From NCBI RefSeq assembly GCF_030272615.1, contig NC_081414.1, positions 54,957,636 through 55,021,635 of the forward strand: a stretch of 64,000 nt of DNA, given 5' to 3'. The notes under the pieces are model-generated. The model was not told the DNA's origin. It worked only from the letters and a program-made list of their open reading frames with translations, and ran no database searches. Each line of letters opens with the position of its first letter. The first letter of the stretch is position 1. Positions 21,069 to 32,988 of this stretch are shown piece after piece. The translations under genes were made by a program, and so were the position numbers. The DNA is from Cryptomeria japonica (lineage: Eukaryota; Streptophyta; Pinopsida; Cupressales; Cupressaceae).

Positions 21069-22421
21069 TCACAATCCATAGTCAACAGTTCCCTTTAGAT
21101 ACCTAAGAATCCGCTTGATTGCAACCAAGTGGGATTCTCTTGGACTTTTCTGGAACCTTGTAGTAATGCCAATTGCATGTGCAATATCTAGTCTACTATG
21201 TATTACATAATGCAACTTACCAATCATTGATCGGTATTCCTTCTCATCAACCAATGCAGAGTCATCCTCTTTGGATAGTTTACAACCGGTCACCATCGGT
21301 GTACCAACTGGTTTGCTATCTTCCATGCCAAAGGTCTTCAACACCTCTTTGACATATTTGGACTGAGTGATAAAGATTCCATCCTTCATCTGTTGAATCT
21401 GTAGTCCAATGAAGAACTTAATCTCCCCTATGAGTGACATCTCAAACTCTTCCTTCATCTCATCAACAAACTCATGACTCATCTTGTCATCACCACCAAA
21501 GATAATGTCATCAACAAATACCTCACAGATCAAGATCTAATCTCCTTCAGACTTCAAGTAGATATTGCTATCTTCACTTGTTCTCTCAAATCCAATCTTC
21601 ACAAGATGGGAATGTAGGCACTCATACCATGCCCTAGGTGCTTTCTTTAGACCATATAAGGCTTTATGTAGCCTACATACCATGTCACTATCTTAATATA
21701 GGGCAAACCCATCTGGTTCCTCAATATACACCTCCTCTTCAAGTACACCATTTAGGAAGGCAGATTTTACATACATTTGATATACTTTGAAGCCTTTAAA
21801 AGCTGCATATGCAAGAAGCATACAAACTCCTTCCAATCTAGCTATAGGAGCAAAGGTTTCTCCATAGTCTTCTCCTTCTTCTTGAGCATATCCTTTGCAC
21901 ACCAATCTGGCTTTATTCCTAATCACTCTACCATCCTCATTCAGCTTGTTTTTGAACACCCATTTGGTGCCAATGACATTTTTATGCTATAGTCTGGGTA
22001 CCAAGGACCATGTACCATTTTTCTCTATCTGGTCAAGTTCCTCTTCCATTTCCTTGATCCAGTCTTCATCTTTATGAGCCTCTTTGAATGATTTAGGCTC
22101 AAATTCAGAGATCATACATGAGTTTTCTCTGATCTTTCTTCTTGTAAGGATTCCTACATCCTTATCTCCAATGATCTGCTTAGGATCATGATTCAGCTTG
22201 ACATACCAAGGAATGGTCTTGACTGGTTCTTCTTGCTTTTCCTCTTCATCCTCATCTTCATTAGTATCAACATTCACCAGTTCAGGAACACTGTTACTGG
22301 TACTTGGTTGACTAACAACCGGTTCCCAGAAGGTTGCAACCGGTTCATTTACAGCTTGCTCACTATCGGTTTCCTCAATTTTCTCAGAGGATTCATCAAC
22401 TCTTACATTGATACTTTCCAT
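21069..22421 (-). pseudogene. Reverse transcriptase of C2, with linker
   Basis: The linker from integrase is acidic (SSEKIEETDSEQAVNEP). RT entry: IPWYVKLNHDPKQIIGDKD and DWIKEMEEELDQIEKNGTW, then stop (TAG), [36 protein letters not shown], a TAA stop, ALYGLKKAPRAWY, a TAG stop, and FVDDIIFGGDD (catalytic). The Met-rich thumb follows. In frame throughout; four stops. Confidence 0.92.
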
Positions 22422-22427
22422 AATTCT

Positions 22428-23270
22428 CTAAGTCCTATTGTTGTAACACTTGAGAGCTTTACTCTTGGTGGAATATCCTAGGAATATTTCCTCATCGCAT
22501 TTAGCTTCAAAATTTCCCTGATGTTCACTCCTCTTGATGTAACATTTGCTACCAAATACCCTAAAGTAGCTAACCACAGCTGTCTTACCGGTCCAATACT
22601 CATAAGGAGTTTTGTCCTTACCTTTCTTGATGAGTGCTCGGTTCATTGTGTAGACTGCAGTGCTCACCGCTTCTCTCCAAAAGGTGTGAGCTACCTCTCC
22701 TTGAATCAACATGGTTCTAGCTACTTCAACCACAGTCTGGTTATTGCTCTCTACTAGGCCATTCTGTTGTGGAGTCCAAGGGGTAGACAGTTGCCTCTTG
22801 ATGCCAAATTCTTCACAATACTTGTTGAATTCACCGGAATTGAATTCCCCTCCTTGATCAGTTCTGAGACACTTGATCCTTTTACCGCTTCCCTTCTCCA
22901 CTAATACTCTGAAAGCTTTGAACTTCACAAAGGCTTCAGACTTGTCTTTCAAGAATGTGACCCACATCATTCTTGAGCAGACATCAGTGAGAATCATGAA
23001 GTACCTATCACCCTGCACACTTCTAGTTTTCATAGGACCACACAAATCAGTATGCACAAGATCAAGGAAATTGTCAGCAGTGAAAGATTTACCTTTAAAG
23101 GTTGAGGAAGACATTTTCCCCAATTGACACTCTCTGCACAAGGTATTATCTAGTTTGCTTAGCACTGGCAACCCTCTAATTGCCTTGATCTTACTAGCCT
23201 TCACAATGTTATCAAAGTTTACATGGCAGAGTCTCCTATGCCATATCCAGCTATCATCAAACTTAGCCAT
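22428..23270 (-). pseudogene. Integrase of C2
   Basis: The HHCC domain (HRRLCHVNFDN, CRECQLGK) spans residues ~10-55. The catalytic core has LVHTDLCGP (Asp), LRTDQGGEF (Asp) and QNGLVESNNQTV (Glu). The C-terminal part (GSKCYIKRSEHQG) precedes a TAG at 22428. The DDE residues are retained. One normally conserved Asp of the TDDYSR motif reads V (TDVCSR). Confidence 0.92.
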
Positions 23271-23849
23271 AAGACATGTACTTATATTTGCATTAAGATG
23301 AAATAGGTTACCTTTGGTCTACATGTCAGTGGCCACCAATTCACCATGTTTTCCTTTGATTCTGCAAACTCCATTCTTGAATTCCAAAGTGAGGCCACCA
23401 TCATTCAGCTGGGCAACACTCAGAAGGTTGTTTCTGAGACCATCAAGCTAGTACACATTGTTAGCACTGCTCTTTCCATTCAGAGAGATGGACCCTCTGC
23501 CTTTGACCATGCATGGTGCATCATTACCAAAGTGACCCACACCTCCATCATAATTCTCCAAGGATAGAAACTTGCTCTGGTCACCAATCATATGGTGAGA
23601 ATAGCCACTGTCAATGATCCACTGATTGGAATTATCTAACCAGGAGACAAGAGCCTTCTTGTCTGACACATCTTCTTTAACAACAACAAACACAATATCT
23701 TCATTTTCTTCATCCTCTGATTCTTCATCTGTGACACCTTCATCAACTGCCACAAAATAGTTTCTCCGGTTTCCTCCTTTGAATTTCTTGAACCTTTCTG
23801 GTTTGTCCTTGTTATCACCATTAAGACAGTTTATAGCAATATGTCCTAT
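23271..23849 (-). pseudogene. Protease region of C2
   Basis: An acidic stretch (DEESEDEENEDIVFV) precedes WIIDSGYSHHMIGDQ, the D-S-G active site of copia protease (residues near 23590-23625). It continues through VKGRGSISLNG, a TAG at ~23445, LRNNLLSVAQL-type, and another TAG near 23320. Confidence 0.88.
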
Positions 23850-24656
23850 TCAGTTACAAGAAAAGCATTTCAAAGGTAGCTTACCTTTGTATTTACCAAC
23901 TCCTTTAGGAATCTTCCTAGCAAGGAGAGCTTCAAATGCCATCAGAATCTCCTCATCATCCATTTCTCTGTTCTGTCTAGGTTCACCACTAGTACTAGCT
24001 TCTTTTCCTTTTCTAGATGGTATAGAAGAAGCTTTAAAAGCTGATTCAGTCTTTTGAACACTGCCATCAAAACTATTTATCTCATAGGCTATCAACTTGG
24101 CTATGATGGAGTCCAAGGATACCTTAGTCTTGTCTGTTGATCTCAACTCCTGAATAGAAGCAACCCTTATTGCATAGACCGGCAATGGGGATCTCAAGAC
24201 TTTTCTTACCATAGTGGAATCTTCTATTTTACCACCTGCACTCTTGATTTCTCCAACAACTATTTTGATTCTTATTCCATACTGCTGAATGGTCTCACCT
24301 TCAACCATCCGCATGTCTTCAAACTTCCCTCTCAGACTTTCTTCCTTAGCCTGTTTTACATGTTCATCACCACCATAGATATTTTCAAGAGCATCCCATA
24401 CCTCTTTGAGATTTACCTTGTCCTGAACATCAATAAACTCAATATTAGATAGACTACTAATAAGGGCTTCCATGAATTTCCCATTTTCTTGTATCTCTCT
24501 CTTTTGGTCATCGGTGAGAGTACCGGTAGGGACAACATAGACATTCTCAACATAACTCCAGTGTTGAGCACCCATGCTTCTAATGAATATCTTCATCCTA
24601 TCTTTCCATATACCGAAATTTTCCCTGTTAAACTTTGGACCTTCCCTCTTCATCAT
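23850..24656 (-). pseudogene. Gag of C2
   Basis: ATG at 24656 or 24653. The start is KFNRENFGIWKDRMKIF, then the UBN2-type helical domain (VWDALENIYGGDEHVKQAKE, RGKFEDMRMVEGETIQQYG). The zinc knuckle begins CFSCN and is cut by a TGA before IGHIAINC, a probable CGA-to-TGA change. 269 residues to the stop. Confidence 0.92.
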
Positions 24657-24710
24657 TTGACTGGGATCTTTACCTCAAGTGGTTAAGCTTACAACACAGA
24701 GGACCTAGAG

Positions 24711-24723
24711 GGCTCCGATACCA
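24711..24723 (-). promoter_or_regulatory. Primer binding site of C2 (tRNA-iMet type)
   Basis: The minus strand reads TGGTATCGGAGCC, one or two changes from the usual TGGTATCAGAGC, two bases from the LTR edge at 24726. Confidence 0.9.
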
Positions 24724-24725
24724 AT

Positions 24726-26276
24726 TGATAACTCAATGATGAATGAATAGTACCACACTAGTACTGAGAGGGGGGGTGAATTAGTACAGACAAAATACAA
24801 ACCTAAATCAGTTCAGCAACAATCACTCCAAATGATTGGCAAATAGTGACACCGGTTTGAAACAGAGTGCAATCGGTAAAACTCAGAACAACTAAAAAAA
24901 TCATAACCCAGTTACTCACTGAGATTTCCACTCAACTCAAAACTACACTACCATTTCACCCTTATGTATGAATAGGTAGTCTATAATCATATCTTCACAA
25001 CAACTAGTTCAACATGTTTTATTGATAGGCATAAAACACAAAACCATCATATTCCTAACAGGTAATAACAAAGCATCACAAGATAAAAGCATCACACATG
25101 ACACACATATTTTTCACGTGGAAACCCAACTGGGAGAAACCACGGTGGGGATGAATACCCACAAGCTTGTTGTTGAACTCTTTGGAAGTCTTCTCTGTTA
25201 AAAGCCTTGTTCGGTTAAAGACATTACAAAATGTTTTGCTAGGAACTAATCCTATTAGAGATCACCCGGTTAAGGGATGGCTACAATGCCCAGTTAAGGG
25301 TTAAACCCTGTTAAGGGTACCTTGTTAGAGGATTTCAAGAACTCAATAGCTAAAGGATTTCCAGAGCTCTCTAGCTTTACAGATCTCAATAACTTTGTGT
25401 TACCCTGTTAAGGGATTTACAGCAAGTCGGTTAATGCTACCCTGTTAGGGGATTTTCCAACTATTGAGGTGGTTAGAGATCAACAGGTATTACAATGATT
25501 TGGTAATAGCACTCAATGTCAATGTAGATCCACTTAAGCTCCTCTTCACCTTTTGTACTTACACTCTGTAGGTCTCACTTCTCTCTTCTGGTTTGGCAAG
25601 GATCTCGTATCCCTTCTCTTGGATACTCACACACAGCTTTTGCCAACAACCTCTAAAAGAATCATAGCATCGACCTTATAGGACAACAGATAGGTTGGTA
25701 GCATAAACCCTAAACCCTAGACCTGTTAGGTTAAGGAATTCAAACAGTTCAATCATGATCATTGATCATATAGTATTAAATGTACTAGAAATTGAATAAA
25801 TCTCAAGACATTCTCCATTGTTCATTATTCACCGATTTCATGGCGACTGATAATCCATCACATGTTCTCACCATTTACAAACTTCACACATTCCTGAGGT
25901 AGATAGAGATAGTCCTCTTCATGCAAGACCCTTCACGTGCGCAAGGCTAATGTGGCAACATGATCTGTTCTTTGTTATACTACTTACTCATTGCACAAAG
26001 ATCACCAGTTGAGCCATACAGGCTTGAAGCACTTCAACTGAAAACCCTGAAGTTGAGACTACGAACCGGTAGTCATACAATGCTTCCATGTGCCAGTTCC
26101 CATAACCATATGCAGGTTCATCTTGAACAAGCACACCACTTCATTTTGGCACAAATGCTGGTTCACAGTGTTATACCGGTTCTCACATATGCCGGTTCAT
26201 ACCTCTTCAACATATTGACATCAATGACAACATACAATGTCATTATGTCCACATACAGGTTCACATAATGCCAACA
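24726..26276 (-). repeat. 5' LTR of C2
   Basis: 1,551 nt, starting TGATAACTC and ending GCCAACA on the plus strand. About 25 nt are added near 26100-26120 compared with its partner at 18796-20319. Its final ~100 nt resemble the copia-LTR remnants in duplications A and B. Confidence 0.95.
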
Positions 26277-26825
26277 ATTTCATTATCATATTTTCTAATA
26301 TTATTGAATTCATTGAACATGAAGCTCACATTTGTTTTGTCACCATATTGTTCTTGAAAGCAAATCTTAAAATCCTCCCAAGACCCAATGCTATTAACAG
26401 GTAGACCCCTATACCAATCTCTTGTATCATATATTAGGGATTGGACAAATAATTTCATTATGACATCTTCATCTACTATCTCATAATCATTTATAAAATC
26501 ACCATAAGATTTTAAATGCTCCTCTACATTAATTACATTATTTCCAAAAAATTTATGGAGTCTATCTCTTAATTCAGTAGGAACATGGTTGGGATATCCT
26601 GGGATTCCATCAAAAAATAACTATCTATACTATTCTAAGTTGATAGGTATCTTTTGGAAAGGGTTAACAACATTATTATTACCCATGTTCATTCTCACAT
26701 TGGGGGTTTGAGTTTGAGAGATCTAGTTATTCTGATTAATTATAGGGGCTTGACTGGCTATTGTTGTATTGATAGGCAAAGTGGGCTGAACTTTAGAAGG
26801 GGGGAGGGAAACTTGCTGAGGAACA
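26277..26825 (-). pseudogene. Core Gag domain of H, between the two nested copias
   Basis: Starting after the C1 target site, a Pro/Asn/Gln linker leads into the Gag domain: FFDGIPGYPNHV, DRLHKFFGNNVINVEEHLKS, DEDVIMKLFVQSLIYDTRDW, YRGLPVNSIGSWEDF and CFQEQYG. This is the classical Ty3 Gag pattern (hydrophobic helix, W-[FY]-RGLP). Coding continues at 18795 after C2 is ignored. Confidence 0.88.
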
Positions 26826-27256
26826 TGTTAGGGTTTCAAGTAGATCTGAAGCAAATATGAACTAACAATTATATGTAGATTTAAATATGAAAGATAAAGA
26901 AATAAAACAAGACACAGATAACACAAAGATTTAACGTGGTTCACCCAGAATGGGTTACGTCCACCATACACAACCGTCCAATCTTTCTTATTATCTAGCA
27001 AAAATAGTACATCAACCTTACAATGCCTTAAGCATCCCAACCGCTTATAACATACATTTTTAGGGCAACAAACAAAGTCAGCCTTTTTAGGGTTTTATTA
27101 CAATGTCGGTTTTCATCAACGAAAAATGGCAAAAAAAAAATTTCTCGGGGGCTGCCGCCCCTGAACCCTTGCCCGGGGCCCAACCCAGCCCTAGACCCTA
27201 GCGAGGATACATACTGAGTGTATAGTACTTTGTGGATTAGTCACCACATTTCAACA
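26826..27256 (-). repeat. 3' LTR of C1
   Basis: TGTTAGGGTTTC to TTTCAACA, 431 nt. It contains the G/C-rich run TCTCGGGGGCTGCC near 27142-27160 shared with the other LTR. Compared with that LTR it has a ~15-nt insertion near 27185-27205. Confidence 0.96.
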
Positions 27257-27353
27257 ATCTCCCACTTCGAGACTGATACTACATGACACCACTGTACATG
27301 CAACATCTGCTAGATAAAACACTAGGACTTGACTGGTATAAATTCCACAATTA

Positions 27354-29207
27354 TCAATCAAGAAGACCAACAAAAACTGATGAAGAAATCAGCTTCTCCT
27401 GTGGAACTACCTTTGTGAAAATATCGGTAGGATTCTCACTTGTGTGAATCTTCTCAAGCCGTAACTGACCCTCCTCCAAAAGAATCCGGATGAAGTGGTA
27501 CCTGAGCTGAATGTGCTTTGTCCTTGAATGAAAAGCAGAGTTCTTTGCAAGATGAATGGCACTCTGGTTATCAGTATACAATGGGCTATACTCTTATGTC
27601 TGACCCAATTCCTTTAGAAAATTTTGCAACCAAATCATCTCCTAGCTGGCTTCTGTAGGAGCAACATACTCAGCTTCAGTGGTTGAAAGTGCAACAACCT
27701 TTTGCAACCTAGAAATCCAACTGACTGTAGTTCCCCCTATAGTAAAAACATACCCTGTAGTACTCCTCCATGAATCAATATCACCCGCCATATCAGAGTC
27801 AACAAATCCACTCAAAGCAGCATTAGATCCTTTGAAACATAATGCCTTTGTAGTAGTTCCTTTCAAATACCGAAGAATCCATTTCACAGCATTCCAATGT
27901 TCCATACCCGGATTACTCATAAACCTGCTCACAACTCCCACTGCATGTGCAATATCTGGCCTTGTGCATACCATTGCATACATCCGACTGCCAATAGCTG
28001 ATGAATACGGGATGTTAGACATTTTATTAACCTCTTCCTGTGCCTTTGGGCACATCTCCTTAGTCAATTTGAAATGACTAGCCAAAGGTGTACTAACTGC
28101 TTTTGCATCCTGCATGTTAAATTTTTTCAACACCTTCTTTATATACTCACTTTGGGACAAATTCAAGGTTCTATTTTTCCTGTCCTGTGTAATCCTCATA
28201 CCAAGAATTTTCTTAGCTGCACCCAAATCTTTCATAGCAAATGACTTGGCTAATTTCTATGTAAGATCATTTATATGTTGCATGTTAGACCCAACAACAA
28301 GCATGTCATCAACATAAAGCAATAGGATAATATAACTGCCATTATCAAATCTCTTAAAATATACACAATGATCAGAATGACATCTATGATAACCGTATTC
28401 AGCCATGAAACTATCAAATTTTAAATACCATTGTCAGGGTGCTTGCTTTAGGCCATATAGACTTTTCTTCAACCTACACACCAAGTTCTCCTTACCTTTG
28501 ACCTCATATCCCTGTGGTTGCAACATGTAAATTTCCTCCTCCAAATCTCCATGGAGAAAAGCTGTTTTGACATCTAATTATTCAAGATATAAATCATCTA
28601 CAGCCATAAGACTAAGTATAGTTCTAATTGAAGTCATTTTTACAACTGGAGAAAATATTTCCTCATAATCTATACCCTTTTTCTGTGCAAAACCTTTTAC
28701 CACAAGTCTGGCCTTATATCTTTTCTGACCTCCTTCCTCCTCCTTCAGCTGATAAACCCATTTGTTAGGCAAGGCTCTTTTTTCTGTAGGTAAAGGGACT
28801 AAGTCCCAAGTCTTATTTTTCATCAAGGAGTCCATCTCCTCTTTCATGCCTAGTTCCCACTGTTGTTTGGCATCTACCTGCATTGCTTCTTCATATTCTT
28901 CTGGTTCACCAGAATCCGTTAATAAAATAGAATACAAAGAAGGAGAAAATCTTTCAGGGGGTCTACTTGTCCTCGTAGAACGTCTAACACTTGCAAGAGT
29001 TTGTGAGACAATCTATTGTTGCTGAGCATTAGGTACCTGTGGCATTTTATTTTTAGGAATCTCATCCAACACCACGTATTCTTGTTTGTTCTGTTCATGC
29101 TTCTTTTCTTGCATCTGTTCTTTATACATAACCTTCTCATTAAATACAACATCTCTACTTCTAATTATTTTCTTATTTTCAAAATCCCATATCCAATGAA
29201 GGTACAT
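27354..29207 (-). pseudogene. RT and RNase H of C1
   Basis: RT entry is EEYEEAMQVDAKQQWELGMK, then NKWVYQLKEEEGGQKRYKAR, a stop (TAA), a region now encoding [11 protein letters not shown]-type, YGLKQAP-stop, and LLYVDDMLVVGSN (about 28285-28325). The connection ends with KILGMRITQDRKNRTL. RNase H: GFVDSDMAGDIDSWRSTTG, TTEAEYVAP, TDNQSAIHLAKNSAFH and TDIFTK. One frame from 29207 to 27354, with five or six stops. Confidence 0.92.
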
Positions 29208-30289
29208 TTATGAGATTTAGCATCAAGCTTGGTTCTGTTTTCTTTATCAACATGGACAAAAGCTTCGCAACCAAAAGTTTTTAGAAAAGAACAATTTACC
29301 TTTTTACCAGTCTATGCCTCCTCTAGAATACTACCATCCAAAGGGGTTGAAGGTCCTCTATTTATCAAATAGACAACAGTATGTACAACGTTTGCCCAAA
29401 AATGTAAGGGCAATCCAGCATGCAATCTCATGCTCCTCGCACGTTCCATGATAGTCCTATTCATTCTCTCTGACACACCATTTTCCTGTGGAGTTCCTAG
29501 AACTGTCTTCTGCTTTCGAATCCCATTTAAGGAACAGTAATATTCAAATACTTTGCTGCAATACTCACCTTCATTATCTGATCTGAGACACTTCAACTTT
29601 TTTCCTGTCTCATTCTCAATCAGAGCTTTCAATTTCTTAAAAGTTTAAAAAACATCTGATTTTTGTTTTAGGAAATATACCCATGTTTTTCTGGTTGAGT
29701 CATCAATAAAAATAACATAATAAAAAGAGCCACCAAGAGATGATACCTGAGCTGGTCCCCATACATCTGAATGTACAAGCTCTAACTTCTCACTCTTCTT
29801 CTCTTTCCGAACCTTGAGAAATCTGACTCTTTTTTGTTTACCATAAACACAATTTTCACAGAACTCTAAATCAATCTTCTTTAGTCCTGGCAATAGATTT
29901 TTGGAGTGAAGGATTTTCATCCCTTTCTCACTCATGTGCCCAAGCCTATGGTGCCACATTATCGAATCTATTCTTGCAACATTTATTGTTGTTGTCCCTG
30001 CAGTAACTTTATCTGTAGCAGCTAAGGTAGAGTAAGTGTTACCAGTACACAGATATAATGTGCCTACCTTTGCACCTTTAGCTACTACTAATGATCCTTT
30101 AGTGACCTTCCACATACTGTCTAAGAAGGTAACTATGCAACCTTCACTACCTAGTTGCCCTGTAGAAATTAAATTTCTTCTTAAATTAGGAACATGTCTT
30201 ACCTCCTGTAGAAACCAGTCATTACCATTCTGCAACTTGATCTTTATCTTTCCTTTTCCAACAATTTGACAAGTCTCATCATCACCCAA
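29208..30289 (-). pseudogene. Protease end and integrase of C1
   Basis: The zinc domain MWHHRLGHMSEKG and CENCVYGKQKR spans residues ~119-165. The core has LVHSDVWGPAQ (Asp), LRSDNEGEYCS (Asp) and QENGVSERMNRT (Glu). Two stops break the domain (near 29644 TAA and 29310 TAG). A small deletion near 29185 shifts the frame before RT. Confidence 0.92.
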
Positions 30290-31252
30290 ATATACCTATC
30301 CAAAATCACCTTGAACATAATCTAGAAAATATTTTCTATGGGGTGTAGCAAGAAATGAAGCCCCAGAATCTATTACCCAAGAATCATTGACATTATCCAA
30401 ACATAAGATTAAAGCATCTTGTAAAGTATTACTTGCAATATTAGCTTCCATACTATCATTTTCATTTTTGTCTCCTTCTTTGATTTTTCGGGACCAACAG
30501 TCTTTCTTTAGATGACCAGGCTTTCCATAGTACCAGCAATCTTTCTTTCCTTTAGATTGAGAGCGTCCTTTCTTTGACTTCCCTCGTGACTTCTCATTCC
30601 TAGGGCGTTTTCCTCTTTCCTTTGATCTTCCTCTATTCTCCACATTCAAAACACTACCTGATGATGTTGAAGTCTCACTTGTGCTTTTCCTTTGCATTTC
30701 CTCGCTTAGGATAACACCAACAATATCATCAAATACCAAAGTATTTTTACCAGAGATAGAGTTACTTACAGCCATAACCAAGCTATTCCAGCTTTCTGGC
30801 AAAGAACATAAAATCAAGAGAGCCCTAACCTCTTCTGCAAAGTTAATTTTTACCAAAGACAATTGACTGGTAATTGTATTAAATTCATTTAAGTGCTCCA
30901 CTACAGATCCTCCCTCACTCATTTTCAAATTAAACAAAGACTTCATAAGAAATACCTTATTCGAAGCCGAGGGTTTCTCATACAACTTAGCCAATGTTGC
31001 CATCAAATCTACAGTCATTTTTGCTTCTGTTATATTGAATGCTACAGACGACGCAAGGCGCAATCGAATGGATCCTAGTGCCTTTCTATCTAAAATGTCC
31101 CACTCTTCATCTGATATTGTGGTCGGTTTCTTTGCCTTTCCTTCCAATGGCCGCCACAAATCCTTTTGATATAGGTAATCCTCCATCTGCATTTTCCATA
31201 ACTGATAATTTTGGCTGTTAAACTTTTCGACCTTGAATTTGGAATCCTCCAT
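30290..31252 (-). pseudogene. Gag and protease start of C1
   Basis: ATG at 31252 (MEDSKFKVEKFNSQNYQLWK) is 42 nt downstream of the PBS. UBN2-type Gag follows (EEVRALLILCSLPESWNSLV), then a Lys/Arg-rich stretch and a knuckle CWYYGKPGHLKKDC in which the second Cys is Tyr. Protease has WVIDSGASFLATPHRKYF; the following TAG (~30297) interrupts it. The Cys-to-Tyr change parallels C3. Confidence 0.92.
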
Positions 31253-31298
31253 TGCTCCCACTCAAATCTGAAAGTCCTTCCAATTTACAGAAAACCTC

Positions 31299-31310
31299 GC
31301 TTTGATACCA
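31299..31310 (-). promoter_or_regulatory. Primer binding site of C1 (tRNA-iMet type)
   Basis: The minus strand reads TGGTATCAAAGC, one change from TGGTATCAGAGC. Two bases separate it from the LTR edge at 31313. Confidence 0.92.
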
Positions 31311-31312
31311 AT

Positions 31313-31731
31313 TGTTAGGGTTTCAAGTAGATCCGAAGCAAATATGAACTAACAGTTATATGTAGATTTAAATATGAAAGATAAAGAAATAAAATAGGAC
31401 ATAGATAACAAAGAGATTTAACGTGGTTCACCCAGAATGGGTTACGTCAACCATACACAACCGTCCAATCTTTCTTATTATCCAGCAAAAATAGTACATC
31501 AACCTTACAATGCCTTAAGCATCCCAACTGCTTATAACATGCGTTTTTAGGGCAACAAACAAAGTCGGCCTTTTTAGGGTTTTATTACAATGTCGGTTTT
31601 CATCAATGAAAAATGGTAAAAAAAAAAATTTCTCGGGGGCTGCCACCCCCAAACCCCTACCCAGGGCCCAGCCCGGCAAGGATACATGCTGAGTGTATAG
31701 TACTTTGCTGATCAGTCGCCACATTTCAATA
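31313..31731 (-). repeat. 5' LTR of C1
   Basis: TGTTAGGGTTTC to TTTCAATA (CA end mutated to TA), 419 nt. Differs from 26826-27256 by scattered substitutions and a short deletion, so the insertion is moderately old. Confidence 0.96.
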
Positions 31732-31736
31732 GAACA

Positions 31737-32697
31737 TGCTTATTGAGATCTTCTGATGGGAAGATGATAGGGGAGCTTTTAGATAACCAATTTTTCTTTT
31801 AACTTCTTGGTTAGCTGCCTCTAACTAAACTTTCTCTAGCTCCATTTGTAGAAATTCTTTTTCTTTCCTCATTCTTTCCATCTCCCTCTCATGTTCTAAT
31901 AATCTATGAGAGATCTCCATTGTAGTCTTTGATCCTGACCTGCCTTCCATGCATTTTTGTTTGCCTTTATCAACCTCATTTCTAATAGGTTATGGGTCAC
32001 TAAAAACATCCTTATTTGGTTGGATTACTGACTTATATGCTAGTTTATCTTTGGGAACTAGAATCTCTCTAATCACAGGACCTTCATCTTCACTTTTGGC
32101 CTTTTCTTGGGCAAGCAACTCAAGATCAGCAATCTATCTTAAGAGTTTGTCCCTCTCCATCAATTTTGCCTTTACTTCCTTCTCCCTATTTACTTCCTTT
32201 TGGGCTCTTAAGGAGATTAAGTGATGAACCTTTCTATTTAGGTTCTCTATTTCTTGGGACACTTGATCTTCATCAGGGAAGATCTCCTTAGATTCAGATA
32301 TGTTAACTTGGTCTATATCAATCAAGCTGATATTTCCATCAACTGTTGTAGGCATAGAATATCTGACTACATTAGAACTACTTCTGTCTCTCCCAAAAAA
32401 ACTAGCATGAAATATATCTTGATTAAAAACATGAACATCATCTATATTTCCAAATAATCCAGAATGGAAACCTAAAACATCATGTTTAGATTCTCGGGAA
32501 GAAGAATTAGACTTTGCATAAATAGGTCTATCAGATACCTTACCAGTATTGTTACTTTTCTACCCCCATGCAACATTTGGTGACTCATGTAATACTGATC
32601 TCTTCTGACCTCTTCATGATTGTTCAGGTAATCCCTCCTGCAACGTCTCATGAGGATGCTTTTTCATGAAGGATCTAGTTTTCTTTCCTCCTTGCAT
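31737..32697 (-). pseudogene. N-terminal Gag region of H, coiled coil
   Basis: ATG at 32697 (MQGGKKTRSFMKKHPH) is the first in-frame start after the PBS (270 nt leader). It holds several stops. A heptad-rich coiled coil (EIENLNRKVHHLISLRAQKE, then VKAKLMERDKLL) lies near 32130-32280. The region continues Glu/Lys-rich to the C1 insertion and then on to the Gag core at 26825. Confidence 0.7.
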
Positions 32698-32966
32698 TGT
32701 GCTTGTTTCCTTTTCTGAATTTTCTTATTTCAAAAGGATTGGTTAATACTAACCGAGTCACCAACCCACAAAACTAAGGGAAATATGAAAACAAGCTTGA
32801 ACAAAATATTGTAAATCTTTAGACCAAAATCACATATCAAATATCATGAAAATTTTTAAATAAAGATATCCAGACAACACTGATATTTCATTGAAGCACC
32901 GATCTATACCACAGACACACCATGATCATTTCGAACTAATCTAGGCACCAATCTACACTGTGACTC

Positions 32967-32984
32967 TCCCCAGCAGAGTCGCCA
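32967..32984 (-). promoter_or_regulatory. Primer binding site of H
   Basis: The minus strand reads TGGCGACTCTGCTGGGGA, four bases from an LTR edge starting TGTTAGTC (32989). It is not the tRNA-Trp or iMet type. It resembles sites in large plant Ty3 elements of the Ogre group, described as tRNA-Arg primed; I cannot confirm the tRNA. Confidence 0.8.
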
Positions 32985-32988
32985 CTTT

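Larger units (their letters stand above)
18796..26276 (-). mobile_element. Ty1/copia element C2, structurally complete, TSD ATTTC
   Basis: 7.48 kb with two LTRs (18796-20319 and 24726-26276), a PBS next to the right LTR, and a polypurine tract next to the left LTR. It holds one 1,360-codon Gag-Pol frame (24656 to 20565). ATTTC precedes the left LTR (18791-18795) and follows the right LTR (26277-26281). The frame has about eight stops and no frameshift. It inserted into the Gag gene of H. Confidence 0.97.
26826..31731 (-). mobile_element. Ty1/copia element C1, complete, Tnt1/Tork-like, TSD GAACA
   Basis: 4.9 kb with short LTRs (26826-27256, 431 nt; 31313-31731, 419 nt), PBS at 31310-31299 and a PPT (GAAGTGGGAGAT, minus) beside the left LTR. 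GAACA flanks both ends (26821-26825 and 31732-31736). It interrupts Gag of H. The coding frame has ~8 stops and one small deletion near 29185. The compact layout and Gag-Pol motifs resemble the Tnt1/Tork group. Confidence 0.97.
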
